From Ichthyophthirius multifiliis (taxonomy: Eukaryota > Ciliophora > Oligohymenophorea > Hymenostomatida), in assembly GCF_000220395.1 (NCBI RefSeq), contig NW_004086616.1, positions 26,330-90,329 on the forward strand: a stretch of DNA of 64,000 nt, read 5' to 3'. Under the pieces are notes generated by a model. The model made no database searches. It was not told where the DNA came from and saw nothing but the letters and a program-made list of their open reading frames with translations. Below are positions 29,405 through 42,311 of the stretch, piece by piece. Both the position numbers and the translations under genes were made by a program. Numbering within the stretch: position 1 is the first letter of the stretch; the number at the start of each line of letters is the position of its first letter.

Positions 29405-29877
29405 ATTTTTTTATTTAAAAAAAAATAATAATAATATAAATTATGATTTATTAGTTTTATTTTTTTTGTATAAAAGTAGATATTATATTATATTTGATTT
29501 ATTTATTTATTCTTAAATTTTGATATTAGTATTATAATTATTTATTTTTTAAAAAATAAATTAAGGCTAATAATAAGATTTTTTAATTTTGCTTTTATTT
29601 TAAATAAAAAAAATATATAAAAATTCATTAAAAACATGAAATTAATTATTATTAATAAAGCAAAAAAATTACATAAAAGTATAAATAATACAATTTTATC
29701 TTTTTAAAATATATTTTATATATTTTTCTGATTCTTTTTTTTAAAAAAAGACCAAACTAATATTTTTTTGTTATTAAAAATAACAAAAATCAATACAAAG
29801 ATATAATCATAAAATTATAGGTATAAAACTATTTTAAAAATAAAAAGAAACATTCAGTACAAAAATTATAATATAAA
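29405..29877. other. AT-rich divergent intergenic
   Basis: Upstream of the minus-strand TPR gene and of the damaged plus-strand region. Poly-A/T runs only. Confidence 0.45.
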
Positions 29878-30579
29878 ATGAGCGAATATATACTATAATT
29901 TAATAAAATAAAACCCTGTTTATAAACATTTTTAACAATATAATAAACCCAACTAATATATCTTTCATTTTTTTAACAAAAAATTATTAATTGCAAGAAT
30001 AAATTTGACATAGAAAGCCAAGACAGTTTTTTTTTTTATGACAAAAGCTCTTTTAGATTAATTTATAAGGTGCTTCCGGTTTATTGATAACAATTAGACA
30101 TTTTAATAACCTATAAATTATACTGTAATAAGACTATTTAATAATATCTTTTATTATGAAAATTTGAATTTATTTACTTAGCAATAAAGTAAACCCATTA
30201 ATTTTATAAAGTAGATTTATCATAGTACGAAATTAATTTTCTATTAATTAACTAAATTTCAGTTAATTAAATAAAAATATATCAGTAAGAAACTAAATAA
30301 AAAGTTATTTAAATAGTAAATTAGAAGCTTGAATTAATCAGCTTATTGGCAAATCCTAAATGCTTAATAAAAATAAAAATTAATAATTATACGATAGAAT
30401 ATCCATTTTTTAATCTAATTAACTAATTTAAAAAAATAAAAATAATTTATAAGGCTTATTGTGATAAATTTTTTTTCCTTTTTTTATTTAAAATTACATT
30501 TTCTACTTTAATAATAATTTTTTTTTTCAAGATTCCTATATAATTATAAAAGCTAAACTAATAAAATAAATTCACAATG
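29878..30579 (+). pseudogene. Frameshifted hypothetical ORF
   Basis: From ATG 29878 a protein-like frame (ESQDSFFF) breaks in the T11 run 30027-30037; it continues in another frame as MTKALLDQFIRCFRFIDNN and again shifts near 30270 into LELISLLANPKCLIKI and NNYTIEYPFFNLINQF. At least two one-base changes are needed. It could be a real gene with base-call errors or a decaying copy. It may belong with the next segment. No domain is recognised. Confidence 0.4.
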
Positions 30580-30676
30580 AAATCATTAAATAAATAATAA
30601 TATAACATTTTTCAGACTTAATAAAATATATAACATATAAATAAAAAATAACCTATTATAATAGAAAAATAATAAT

Positions 30677-31831
30677 ATGACTAAAATACCAAGTGAAACT
30701 AATAAAATACATAAAGATTTTTGTAGTATTTAAAAAGTATAATATTTACTAGAAAAAGTAAAAAATTTTCAAAATAAATAATTTAAGTAATATATGTATA
30801 ATACAAATAATTTAAATAAATATTCTTAAAATTTTTAAAAATATTAATAATTTAATTATTATATCTAAGTCAATAATAAAAACCTATTTTAAATCTATTT
30901 TTCTAGTATCAAATTAAATTGATTAGAAAATAAAAAAATTTAATGATTTTATAAAATAATAATATAAATAAAGCTTTTAAACTACTCAATAATGTTTATT
31001 AAAAATACATTTGAATACTTACTTTTTTAAAAAAATTAGATGATATCATTTTTTATACAAAAAAAAAAATACTAAATGTTATAATTTTATTAATTAAAAT
31101 AAAATTATTAAAATATATTTAAATAATTTAATTATATATTATTTTAAGAATTTTATAAATATAACAAAGAAATTTAAAAAATATATTCTAAAAGCCATTT
31201 AATAATAAACTATATTAATATCTTTTTTGATAACTTAATTCTTATTTTATAAATGCCGATTTATAATATAATTCAGTATATTATTTCGATAAAAAAAAGA
31301 CTAATACAAACCTATAGATTTATAATTTTAGGAAAAATAATAATACAAGTTGAATAACTTTTATAATAAACTTAAAAAATATTAAAAAAAAAAAAAAAAT
31401 TAGAAAATTAATGGAAAGAAGAAAAAATATTTAAAACTTTATATTAATAAGTAATTAGTATTGAATAAATATAAAATTTGAAATTCCGATATCCTGATTA
31501 ATAAATGAAATATTTATTAATGTTAAAATTAAAAATATTTATTCTATTTAATAGAAATTATGACAAGAATAATTATCTGATAAAAATAATTCAATAAAAA
31601 GCTTTAATTCTAAATTCTATATTTAAATTTAAAAACAAAAAATATAAATAATTGATAAAAATATAAATAATGATATTACATTCAGAAAATAAAACACTTT
31701 TATTTTTTTTATAATATTATTTTATTTATTTTTATATTAGATAATTAATATTTAAATTTTTTATATCATATGTCTATTTATTTCTTATATATTATTCAAT
31801 ATTAAATAAAATTAGATAATGTTTATAATGA
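30677..31831 (+). pseudogene. Frameshifted helix-rich ORF (possible TPR-like relic)
   Basis: ATG 30677 opens a protein-like frame (SIQKVQYLLEKVKNFQNKQF) that is followed by further segments in shifting frames: NKAFKLLNNVYQKY near 30970, FLFYKCRFIIQFSILFRQKK near 31250, LNNFYNKLKKYQKK and, after the A16 run ending about 31410, QWKEEKIFKTLYQQVISIEQ, then FRYPDQQMKYLLMLKLKIF, ending at TGA 31829-31831. Four or more changes are needed over 1.15 kb, more than in neighbouring genes, so decay is more likely than error alone. The helical pattern hints at TPR-like repeats; the family is not established. Confidence 0.4.
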
Positions 31832-32050
31832 AAAAGTTATAATATAAGATTATCATGATGAATAAATATAATGGATATTTAAATCATAGAGAAATACAAT
31901 AAAATAAGTTTTTATTTATAAACATTTTTAAAAATACTAAAATATTAATATTTATTTATAATAAATTTAAAATATTAAAATAATGTTTTTATTAATAAAA
32001 AATAAACTAAAAATAATTATGTTTTTAATATATAATATTTATAACTCTCT

Positions 32051-34914
32051 TCATTTCTTTTATTAAGGGTAAAAAGATTATCCTACAGGAAATTACCCAT
32101 TATTATAAAAAGGTTATTATTATTATTATCCATATGGTTATTATTGTTATGCTTATTACTATCCATATTAAGGTATTCCATATCCACCTTATGGTTATTA
32201 CTATGCGTAAGGATTAGGCTAATAAGCATAAGAAGGAGGTTATTAATATGGTTATTAATTTCCGTAAGGGAGTTATTGTTATTAATATGGATTTTAATAT
32301 TAAGACGCATGTTAATTATAATTAGGGAACTAGTTTTATTAAATGAGTTATTTTTATTACTCATTTTCAATCAATTAAAGTAAATTTTACTTTTCAATAG
32401 ATCTTGCCTGTACAAAATCTTATACTTTCTTTTCTAATTCAATTAATAAAGTATTTAAGTCTTCATAAAATTACTAACCTTGTTAAGAATCACTAAATAA
32501 TTCAAGGACAACAGTCAAACCATTCGAAATTCTTTCTGATTCTTACATTTAAGCCGAATTGTTTCCTCCTTTTTGTTAATTTTTTATTGATTATAATTCG
32601 TTTGCTATTGTGCAACAATTATTTACACTTAAAGAAAATTAAGTTACCTATTTTTTTATTTGTTAATTTATTTTTTATTTTTTATTACAATATCATTTAA
32701 TTAGTTAATTTATTAAGAAACAGGTTAAAGAACAGTTTCTAATAATTAATTTTAAGGAACTTTTTTTTAATTAGCTTTAGCTAATTCTTATACATAATTG
32801 ATGTTTTTGACATTTTCTTAAATTTAATTCGCTAAATCTTTAATTTAATTAATTTAAGAATTAGCTAATTTATCGTTTTTTTCTAATTCTTATAATTTCT
32901 GTTAGCTCTATTATCTAAATTATTAATCAGAAGCTGCGCCTTCAAACAATTTAGTAATTTCAGTTATAGGTTTTTATATTAACTAAATAATATCTTAATT
33001 TTATTTGAATCTTGCCTAATTATCCATTTCTATTCCAACTGCAGTTTTAAAGTTTTCTTCAAAAACTATTTTATTTTATTTTTAAAAAAATATATATATA
33101 TAAATAAATATATATATATATATATGTTATTTTATATATATATATTATATTCAATTATATATTTATTTTACTTGATAATTCTGCTAAATAATCTTTGTTT
33201 ATTTAATCAGAAGATAATCTAGTCCATTTTTATCCATATTATTTTCTTAAAGCAATATCTTCATTATTTTCATTATCTATTATATTTTTAATTCTATGTA
33301 TAAGAATTCCACATTTATTATTTTTTTCTTTAAGAATATCAATATTTTAAACAAGTTTATTGTTTCCACCTTATTAATTAAATTAATTTATTTTTTCTTA
33401 TACTTTTGCAGGTATTTTATTAGTTTATTATTATTATTAATTAATATCTAAGAAATAATTGACATAATTAGCTAAAAAAGATTAATTTTTCATATCCAAA
33501 ATTTACTTTTGTAATTAATCAACTTCAGAACATCTTTATTACGCAAATTATTTGATTTCGTTTATTAATTTATTCATTTCATCATTCATAAACTAACAAA
33601 AATCATCTTCGTTTACAGTTAATTATACACCAAACTCTTTCGGTTCTACAGCTTTTATTAATAAATTATCACTTACTTCTTCTATAGAAACACCTTCACT
33701 TACTTATTCTTTATAAATCTATTTTTTTATTAAATAACAAAAAAATTTTTTTTTAAAAAATCAAAAAAATTAAAACTTATTAATTCCTATTATTATATTC
33801 ATTATATTTTTAATCGTTTTAATTTTTCAAAGCAATTAAAGCTTATTTCTATTATTCATTTAAAGACTTCATGGCAGCTTAATTTCCAAGTACTTATTTT
33901 AAAACATTATCAACTTTTTTAATATATCCAAGTGCTAATCCCATATGATTTCCTTTAAGATTATCTTCCAATTCCGAATTGTGATAGACTATCATTTTAT
34001 TAGAAGCTTCTATCATATAATAAACAGACGAGAAATATAAACTATTCTTAGTTTAAGTTAGATGTTCTTAATTTATTCCCGAAGAACCTTATTTTAAACA
34101 TTCATTTACTTTAGAAAGTCCAATGGTGAAATTATTACTAGCTTCTTGTGCAATTTAAGCTTTTTTTTATAAAATATATTATTTATTATATAATTAAAAT
34201 AATATACCTAAAATATTAGAACCGAGTTTAATTTCTTAAGGCAATAAATTTTAGAATAAACAAACATAAGAATTAGCAATCATTAAATGATATAAAATAT
34301 CCAAATTTTCTTCTGTTAAATCTGAATGAATTTATCTTACTTCAGGAATTATATTTAAGGCTAAATTTCTTGTTTAGGTTATTGCCCAAGCTCCTTGTCT
34401 GTATTTAGCAATCGCCTACTTTCTTTTATCAGAATCGTTTGATTCTTATAATGATAGACCTTCAGTGTAATATAAAATAGCTAAGTTATACCATATACAA
34501 GCCTTTTCATATTAAATAGAAGGAACAGCAACAGATTTTTGAGTATTAAAAGAATCAGCCCATGTAAATGGTATAGTTATAGCCCCTTATTAATAATGTT
34601 CAAATCTAAATCTATATATATTTAATTTATATATAATTAATAAGTATAAAAATTTACTTTTTTTCAACAAAGTTTAGGTATTTTATATATTCTATTAATT
34701 TTTAAGTATATTTTTAAACTGTAGGAATGTCGTTTATTAGATTCTTTGTGTGTTATTCAAATTTAAATTCAGCTCTTAGTTCGTTTATTTTTGTAAATAC
34801 AGGTTTTACTTTATCCCAAGTCTATGAACCATATAAGCTTGATATGTATTATTAAAAAATTTAATCTAGAGCGATTTTTTAAGTAGTTTTTAAAAGAAAT
34901 GTGATGTTTTTCAT
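32051..34914 (-). CDS. PDCD6IP-like: ALIX / BRO1-domain ESCRT-associated protein, 854 aa
   Basis: Six exons give exactly 855 codons. Introns: 34612-34657, 34160-34207, 33719-33776, 33066-33171, 32648-32688 (41-106 nt). ATG 34914, TGA 32051-32053. The N-terminal about 370 residues match a BRO1 domain (PFTWADSFN, YEKACIWYNLAILYYTEG, MIEASNKMIVYHN, QIYKEQVSEGVS), the middle is the coiled V-domain, and near residue 700 the conserved end of the V-domain (FYEDLNTLLIELEKKVQDFV) is followed by a roughly 100-residue Gln/Pro/Tyr-rich tail. ALIX binds ESCRT-III and acts in endosomal sorting, cytokinesis and membrane repair; the Pro-rich tail normally recruits partners. No PSAP motif is seen in the tail. 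The Tyr-rich frame on the plus strand here is the antisense shadow. Confidence 0.95.
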
Positions 34915-37379
34915 ATTTATTTATTTTATATTTTTATAATATGTATATATAAAATAATTTATTTTTGTTGTTTGCCTATAATTTATTTTATTTTATTTAT
35001 ATTTTTTATCATAAAATTAATTAATAAAGAAAAATATATATATATGATAAGAAAAATAATAAAAAAAAATCTCTAAAAAAAGTTAATAATATATATATTT
35101 ATATATATAATTTATATATATATATAAATATATATTTTTATAAATTATATATTTATATATTTATATAAAATGTTTTTATCACATTATTTTACATCATTAT
35201 TTTTACTTGTACATATAATATATTTTTTATTTATTTAGATTCTATCTTATCTTAATTTATAATCTTATAAATATTAGACTAACCTTACAAGCCTACGATT
35301 TTTTTCCTTTAATTTTTTTTTTCTAATTTTAAAATATAAAAATAGTATCAAAAAATAAAAAAATTCAATAATATTGTCATGTTTTAATATTTTTTTATAA
35401 AATATTTTTTTTAATAAATATTTAATATTATTAATAATAAAAATATCATAAATGAATTTAATATATATATCTAGATACCCTATTTATATATTATAAATTA
35501 TCTTTTTAAAATATCTTTTATTATTCATTTTATTTTTATATTCAAAGTAATTTTAAATGAATATAAAACAAATATTTTTTAATTAATATTAAACTTTTAT
35601 AGCAAATGCTTTAAAAATTGAAAATAAAATAAAAAAGTAGTGTTTGCTTTGAATGAAATTTATAATACCAATTAATATATTTTAAAAATAAATATATGAA
35701 AATCTTTTAGTAAATAAATTAAAGTTAGTTATTATATTATATATAATAAAAAATTATTATTTCCTTAAAAATAAAATAACGTTTAATATGTTATGAATGA
35801 AAAAAATATTAATTTCATCATTAATACATGAATTAAAAAAATTTATTTATATTATTTTTATAAATAAATAATTAATTTTTTTAATTATATATTCTTAGTT
35901 TCTTCTTTAAAAAACAGCAAAGTTTTATAATAAATATTATTTATACATTTTGTGATAGACAAAATTTATATTTAGTAATTACATAAATAAAAAAAAGAGT
36001 TTTTTCGCTTTAGTCATAATAATTTAATTGGTCATGTTAAATCTCTTCATTAAAACGGTATTTACACAGAAACATAAAATCAGAAAATTTGATCATTGAT
36101 AATAAGGGATATTTGAAAATTAGAGATTTAGGTATACCAAGAATATGGAAACCAAAAATAGTGCTGATACATCTGATACACCTCGCTATAAGAGTAATGC
36201 AAATATAAATTATTAAACTTTAAATATATAATTCTTAAATATAGCACGGAAAAAGTATGCAAAAAATAAGTAATTATAATTAATTAAATAAGTTTAAATT
36301 ATAAAAGTTGTTTTTCATTGTTAAAGTTTACAAGCTGTAGATTTTGCTAATAGTGTTCTTATTTTCTTTTTAATTAAATATATATATACATAATTTCTAA
36401 AAATTAATATAAAGAAAAAAAGCTAAATGAAGAATTCTTATTTTTATTTAAATAAAATACAATAAATTAAAGTAAGTTAAATATTTTATTAGATTAAAAA
36501 GAAAATAATTCTTAATAAAATAAATAGTAAGAAGGGATTCTGTATAAAGAATGTTTGATTGCCTAAATTTAAGTATAATAATATATAAAACACTAAATTA
36601 ATTTTTTTTTAATAAATAATAAATATTTAGATATTAATAAAACAATAATTACTATAAAACTTTAGAATAAATATAAATTTTAATATATTTAATATAAAAA
36701 TTTTAGTAAAATAAAATAAATTTTTATGCAAAATTATTTGTAAATTTTTAAGAAATTTGGGGACTTTTTAATACAAATTCTAAATATAAAATAAAATTAT
36801 ATTATTTTGAACTTATTAATATTAGTTTAATTATTAATTAAGAAACTATTTTAAATAATATTATATAAATTTTAAATATTTATATTAATTCTAATATTTT
36901 TAAAAATGCAATTTTAAATTAAATTATATACAAATTTTCTGTTAATATTATTTTATTATTTATAAATATAAAAAATACATCATTATTAAAATTAAATATT
37001 ATTTTACCCAAATATAATAATTAAATATAATTTTGGCCCAAAAATATATGATATTTTTTAACTGTTTTTAATCATTTTTTATCCATTATTCTTATTTAAA
37101 TATATAAAATAATAATTTATTTATAAAATATTTTAGTTTAAAATTTAATTTTTTTTAGAAAAATAAATAAAATATAAACATTATATTTTTTTATAAATAT
37201 TTGTTTGAAGTTAATTTAAATTTATACAAAAATATATTTATAATATATGATAGAATAAAGACAAAAATAATAATATATATCTATTTTATATATTTTCAAT
37301 ACTTTTTTATAAAAAATTTAATTATAAAATAATTCAAGAATAAAATAAAATAAAATTTATAATAGAAAAAAGATAAAAA
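34915..37379. other. 2.5-kb AT-rich region containing a kinase relic
   Basis: No intact gene. It has (AT) runs at 35030-35170. A protein-kinase fragment at about 36008-36205 is listed separately. The rest lacks coding structure. Confidence 0.55.
36008..36205 (+). pseudogene. AGC-type protein kinase fragment (degenerate)
   Basis: The segment after 36040 reads SLHQNGI, then after a frame change HRNIKSENLIIDNKGYLKI and RDLGIPRIWKP, and after a second change SADTSDTPRYKS. This is the catalytic-loop-to-activation-segment core of a ciliate AGC kinase. Key residues have changed: HRD to HRN (catalytic base lost), KPEN to KSEN, DFG to DLG, and the usual GTPGY to DTPRY. Flanking N-lobe and C-lobe parts are not visible. 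Two frame breaks plus loss of catalytic residues make this a true pseudogene rather than a sequencing artefact. Confidence 0.7.
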
Positions 37380-38945
37380 ATGAAAAAATAAGTAATATTA
37401 TTGATCATATTTATATTTTTAATAATTTCTGCTGAAGCTGTGAAACAAAAAGATGTCGATAAACAATAATCATCAAAGAAGTCTTCTAAATTAAATGATA
37501 AAGAAGAGAAATAAACTAAATAGGAATCTTAATAAAAAGAAAAAACATTAAAAGTAGAAAAAGCTTAAAAAGAAGAAAAACCGTAAAAAGAACTTAAACC
37601 TGAAAAACCTCCTAAAGAAGAAAAGTAAAAAGCCTAAAAGGAAGAGAAACCTCCTAAAGAAGAAAAACAAAACTCCGTAAAACCTCCAAAGAAAGAAAAG
37701 CCTCCTAAAGAAGAAAAGCCCCAAAAAGTAACAATTCCAAGAAATAACACTTAAGTAGCCTATTAATAAGCCGCAAATGTCATTTTTTGGAACGGAACTG
37801 ACTAAACTGAAACATTAGGACTCTTTAAATAAATTGGAGTAAAGAAAAATAGCTGTTAAATAAACAAATTCAACTTGTTTAATCACCCTATATAAAATAT
37901 TTAGAATAAATGTCATGAAGTTGCTTATAATTCTTAATTGGAAAATCAATGGTAATCATATGCTGATAATAATTTAACTCTTTAGTATAAGTTTTTCGAA
38001 AATGGAAAGTCTTGTGAACAAATTACTAACTGGAACTATTAATAATTATAAGGTAATAAAAACATTATTCCTTATAATGTTTATATGATTTTTTTTTTAA
38101 AACAAAAAAAATAGAGAATAAAATTGTTGTTTAAGAAAAGGGTAAATTTCATTATTTGAATAGTACATAATAAATAAAATGTAAAAAAAATTTTAAAATA
38201 AATTAATAATATAGTATTTAATAGATGATTGTCAATTTTCTGGTTTTAATAATTTAAATTAAACAAGTTAATATTAATATTCAAATAATTATACATTAAA
38301 TTATGACACTGAAATAAGAAAGAATTATTTTAAACTGTATATTAAGTCTAAAATAAAGCTTAACTGAAAACTCATCCGAAAAATACAACGAAAAAGTCGA
38401 AAACGCCATTTTCCATTACTAAAATATCACCAAATAGGATCTAAACGAAACCTATTTAACTAAATAATCCAAGGGCAGACAAAAACATAACATGTTTATT
38501 ACATAATTGTTAATGGATTAAATTAAAATGAGAGTAAATGGGATAAATAAAAAAAATATGTTGATACTTTCGAAACATATAATGAAGGTTAAATATTTTT
38601 GAATGAAAAACATAAAATATATAATGAGAATAATATTCATACTTCGAATAATACTCTAAATAGTACAGTAGATAATAGTAATTTTAATATCACTCTAAAC
38701 ATTGATTCTGGAATATATTAAGAAAGAACTAAAAAATATTAAAAATCCACTTTCGGATAAAATGCTAATAAAATATAATTTAATGATGTTGGATATTATA
38801 AATAATGGAAAATTAATAATTAAAGGCCACAAAGAATTATAATAATACTGATAGTTGGGATGTTATTGGATTAGTAGATCCTTTAGATATATCTTTGTAA
38901 TAATAAAAGAAAAAATCAAAACATAATAAAAGAGAAGATCTTTGA
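37380..38945 (+). CDS. Secreted Lys/Pro/Glu-rich protein (several frame breaks)
   Basis: ATG 37380 starts a typical signal peptide (KKQVILLIIFIFLIISAEA), so secretion or the ER is likely. Residues about 25-120 are charged repeats built on KPPKEEK/KEEKPP. A Cys- and Trp-containing domain follows (FWNGTDQTETLGLFKQIG, NKCHEVAYNSQLENQW, NGKSCEQITNWNYQQL). A GT-AG intron candidate begins after codon NYQQLQ near 38060. Further pieces are in shifted frames: one base missing from A8 38183-38190 restores IDDCQFSGFNN; then SLTENSSEKYNEKVENA; then ESKWDKQKKYVDTFE; then NTDSWDVIGLVDPLDIS ending TGA 38943-38945. At least four one-base changes are required. No family is recognised; decay cannot be excluded. 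Confidence 0.55.
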
Positions 38946-39212
38946 TTTAAAAATAATATATGCAAAATATTAAATGTGTGTTTTTTTTATTTTTAATATT
39001 AAAAATTATTTAAAAAAAATTCTATACTTTTCTAATTTTGGGTATTATATTATACTTTTTTTGTTTATAGAATAAATTTTCTCTTAATATTTTTATTATG
39101 AAAATTTTAAGAAAAAAAGAGTAAATTCTTTTTTTACATATAAATTTGAAAAAAAAAATAAAAAAAAAGATTTTTATATAAAAAATATGGGAAGATTTTT
39201 TTTTTTTTTTTT

Positions 39213-39541
39213 TCATATATCATTAATAATTTATTTTAAATGTGTTTATAATATTTCTTCTGAATTTTATTTACAATCATCTAAATTCTAATTGTTTTAT
39301 TTAAAATTGCACTCATATGTTTTATTTCAAATTGCAATTTATATTCAAATCTTTTGAATTATCTGTCAATTTAATCTTGTTTTTTGGTCATACAATCAAC
39401 AAATTTATCCACATTTTTTTAAGATTTATTTATACATTCTTAAGAAATAATTTCGATTTTTTTTAATATTGCGTATTCAGTTTAAACTATTTTTGGGTTG
39501 AATTATTCTATAAAATTATTTAATTCTTTTTCAAAATTCAT
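39213..39541 (-). CDS. Small Cys-containing helical protein, about 109 aa (frameshifted)
   Basis: ATG 39541, TGA 39213-39215; length 329 is 3n+2, and adding one base near 39283-39288 gives 110 codons. The protein is helical and charged, with Cys at SQECINK, VDCMTK and DDCKQNSEE and a coiled-coil-like centre (DRQFKRFEYKLQFEIKHM). The Cys spacing is not a clear CX3C or CX9C pair, so assignment to small Tim or CHCH families is not justified. Function unknown. Confidence 0.6.
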
Positions 39542-39842
39542 TTTTATTATTATTATTTTTTTTTAAAAAAATTATTATAAATTCTAATTTTTTATCTATT
39601 AATTCTTTTTTATAAAAACGAAAATATTTAAGTATTTTTTTTTAAATTAATAAATTAAATAAATATTAAAATTATTAAAAAAAATATATATTTAGAATAC
39701 ATTCATAAAAATATATATATATTAAACATTTTTTTTTTAAATTGCAAAAACAAAAAATAATTTATTTTTATACATTTAATGTAAAAAAATTATTAAAATA
39801 CTCATTTTTATTTTTTATGAAAAAAAAAATAAATAAAAAAAC
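39542..39842. other. AT-rich intergenic
   Basis: Poly-A/T spacer between two minus-strand genes. No ORF or motif is seen. Confidence 0.5.
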
Positions 39843-41950
39843 TCATAAAAATCTTTCTTATAATTTTTTAAAATAATTTTAAAATTAATTCAAATACATG
39901 GCTTTTCCAGAACTATTAGAAAGTAAATTTGAATAATTAATTTCATACATAAATTCAATTTTCAGTATTTTTTCATATTAAGTTATAAGTGAACCCCCGA
40001 AAATCTCCCCTCTATTAAATCTACTTTAAGATTTAATAAAGCCTTCTAATTCTTCCGAATTAAGAGAAATATCAATTTCACAGATTTTTTCATTTTCCTC
40101 ATCATCTTAAGATTTTAGAAAAGAAAAATGTTTTAAATATACAAATTCACAAGGTTTATTTAGATGCTAAGAATTAGATTATGCGAATAATATATTGTTT
40201 TAAATATCATCATTGATAATAACTGTTTATTCAAATCCATGTAATGTTTACATTATTTAAAGATTATTTTTAAAATTGATAAAATCATCCATATTTGGTG
40301 TATTTACAATATAATCTCCTATAATAATAATAACTCGATTATCATCTATACTTAATTCACTTCTATAATACAAATTTTTATCTCCTTATTTTATTATATG
40401 GTCAAAAAGTTCAATGTTTTCAATTAATTCCTATTCTAATCTCCACATAAAATCTTAATATGTTTCCTATTTTATGATTTCTAATTAATAAAGTGACTCT
40501 CTTGATAAATTAAACATTTACTGTTATTATTTTAATGTTTATATCCATTTCATATATATTTCAGGTTTTTAAAAAAGTTTTTTGTTTGCAAATTTATTCT
40601 AATCTATAATAGAAAGTTCATAAAATTCACAATCGAAATATTGACTATTTCTTTTATAATGGTTAATTAATTACTAATTAATATCTTTTCCTTTTCCCCA
40701 TATATCATTAGAACTAATTGTGAATATTTAGCTACCTCTTTCAGATATGTTACTATTAGTACAGGAATAAAAACTTTGCCCATTATCTTACATATTATTC
40801 CAGCATTACTATATAGGAGAAAAATTAGGTTTGAATTCTTTTTATTTATCTTTTGATATTTTTTCAATAGTTTATATGTTATTATTTTCATTATTTTTTA
40901 TTTACTAAACTAATACTCTACTGTTTCTTTCAAGCAAAGACTTTCTTAAAAAAGGTTATTATATGTTTTCTTATTTTTTTTTTGATGAAACAGAATGTCT
41001 TTTAGGAATAATGGTAAAGGCGAAGTTTTAATAATTACTTTTTTAAGGAGACAGATACTATTCTGAATTTGATTATCTATGAGGCATAGGGACTTCTTGT
41101 TCGATTTAATTTATACTTAATAGTTATCTTTAGTCTTTTATTGTTTTCTTTTTTTGATATTCTTGTGTGTTTTTCAGGTTTTATAGGGAAATATTAATGC
41201 TTTTAGATGAATTTTAAAGACTTAAATGTGGTGAATAAAAGTTTTCGCTTTTTTCACTTTTTTAATTTTCTATTTCATGTGTTTATTCATTTTCTTCTTT
41301 TTTTTAATTTTATACATCTTTGATTTTTATGTTTTCATTTTTTTCTACTTATTATATTTATTGTTCTTCTTTTTTTTATATTTTCTCACTTTCTTAATTT
41401 TATAAATTTTGTTTTTTTTGTTTATTATCTTCTATATGGTCATCTTCTGCTTTTAATAATTCTTTATTTTATAAGTTTTCTTTTTACATAATTTCTGATT
41501 TTATGTTATCTCCTTATTGTTTATCATCTTTTTTTTATATATCATCATCTATTTAAACAGGTTTTTATTTTTAAATATTATATTCATATTTTATATTATT
41601 TTCTTTAATTTGGTTGCCTATTTAATCTTTAAATATTTTATTTATACATTAATTAACTTACACTAACTATTCTATTGAGGTTCTATTATTTTCTTATTTT
41701 TTTAATTGGCTTTAATTAACCTATTCTAATTATTCTTCTTATTTAATAATTTAAAAGAATTATTTTATTTTAATATATGTACATTTTTCTTTTAAGTCTA
41801 ATAATTATGTGTTTTCTTTTTCAATAATTGTTAAGTCTTTTTCAATTTCTTACATTAGAATTATGCTTTTTTAATTATTTGACTATTTTCTTGTTTATTA
41901 ATAAATATTTTTGTCATAATTTTATTATTTTTTTTATATTAAAGGTTCAT
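39843..41950 (-). CDS. Uncharacterised coiled-coil protein, about 702 aa (one frameshift)
   Basis: ATG 41950, TGA 39843-39845; 2108 bases, so one added base (T6 run 41867-41872) gives 703 codons with no intron. The N-terminal about 330 residues are Lys/Glu/Gln/Asn-rich with heptad patterns (LMQEIEKDLTIIEKENTQL, KKEENEQTHEIENQK), then a Ser/Pro-rich part. The C-terminal about 350 residues look globular (RGSQIFTISSNDIWGKGKD, SQYFDCEFYELSII, DDNRVIIIIGDYIVNTP, SRFNRGEIFGGSLITQYEK). No domain is recognised. The hydrophobic plus-strand frame at 41828-42067 is a shadow. Confidence 0.7.
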
Positions 41951-42311
41951 TTTAAGGATTTTATTTATTCTTTTTTTCTTTTTCAATGCAAAATAAAAAA
42001 TAAATGCACACTTTTAATCTTTCCATTTTTTAATTTTTGTATATATTATATTTTTTTTAATTTATAAATTGTTTGTAATTATTTATATATTAGAATCTTT
42101 AAGAAATTCAATTGATAAAAAATTATTGTTTTTATTATAATAAGTAAAATATAAAATATTAATTTAATATTTTGAAAAATATATAAAACTAAAAAATAAT
42201 ATTGTAATTATTTAAAAACGTTATCAAAAATTAAAAATATATCATTGTTTAATAAAAAATCTATATTAATCTATATTAAATATATTAAATATTCAAATAA
42301 AATTTTAGAGT
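41951..42311. other. AT-rich intergenic
   Basis: Short spacer between two minus-strand genes with no coding signal. Confidence 0.5.

Noticed and set aside
32083-32383. Tyr/Gly-rich and Asn-rich open frames
   Set aside because: Shadows of the Gln/Pro-rich tail of the ALIX gene, whose spliced frame ends exactly at 32051.
39022-39216. 64-residue Lys/Phe-rich minus-strand open frame
   Set aside because: Built from poly-A/T runs just downstream of the small Cys protein; no protein-like pattern.
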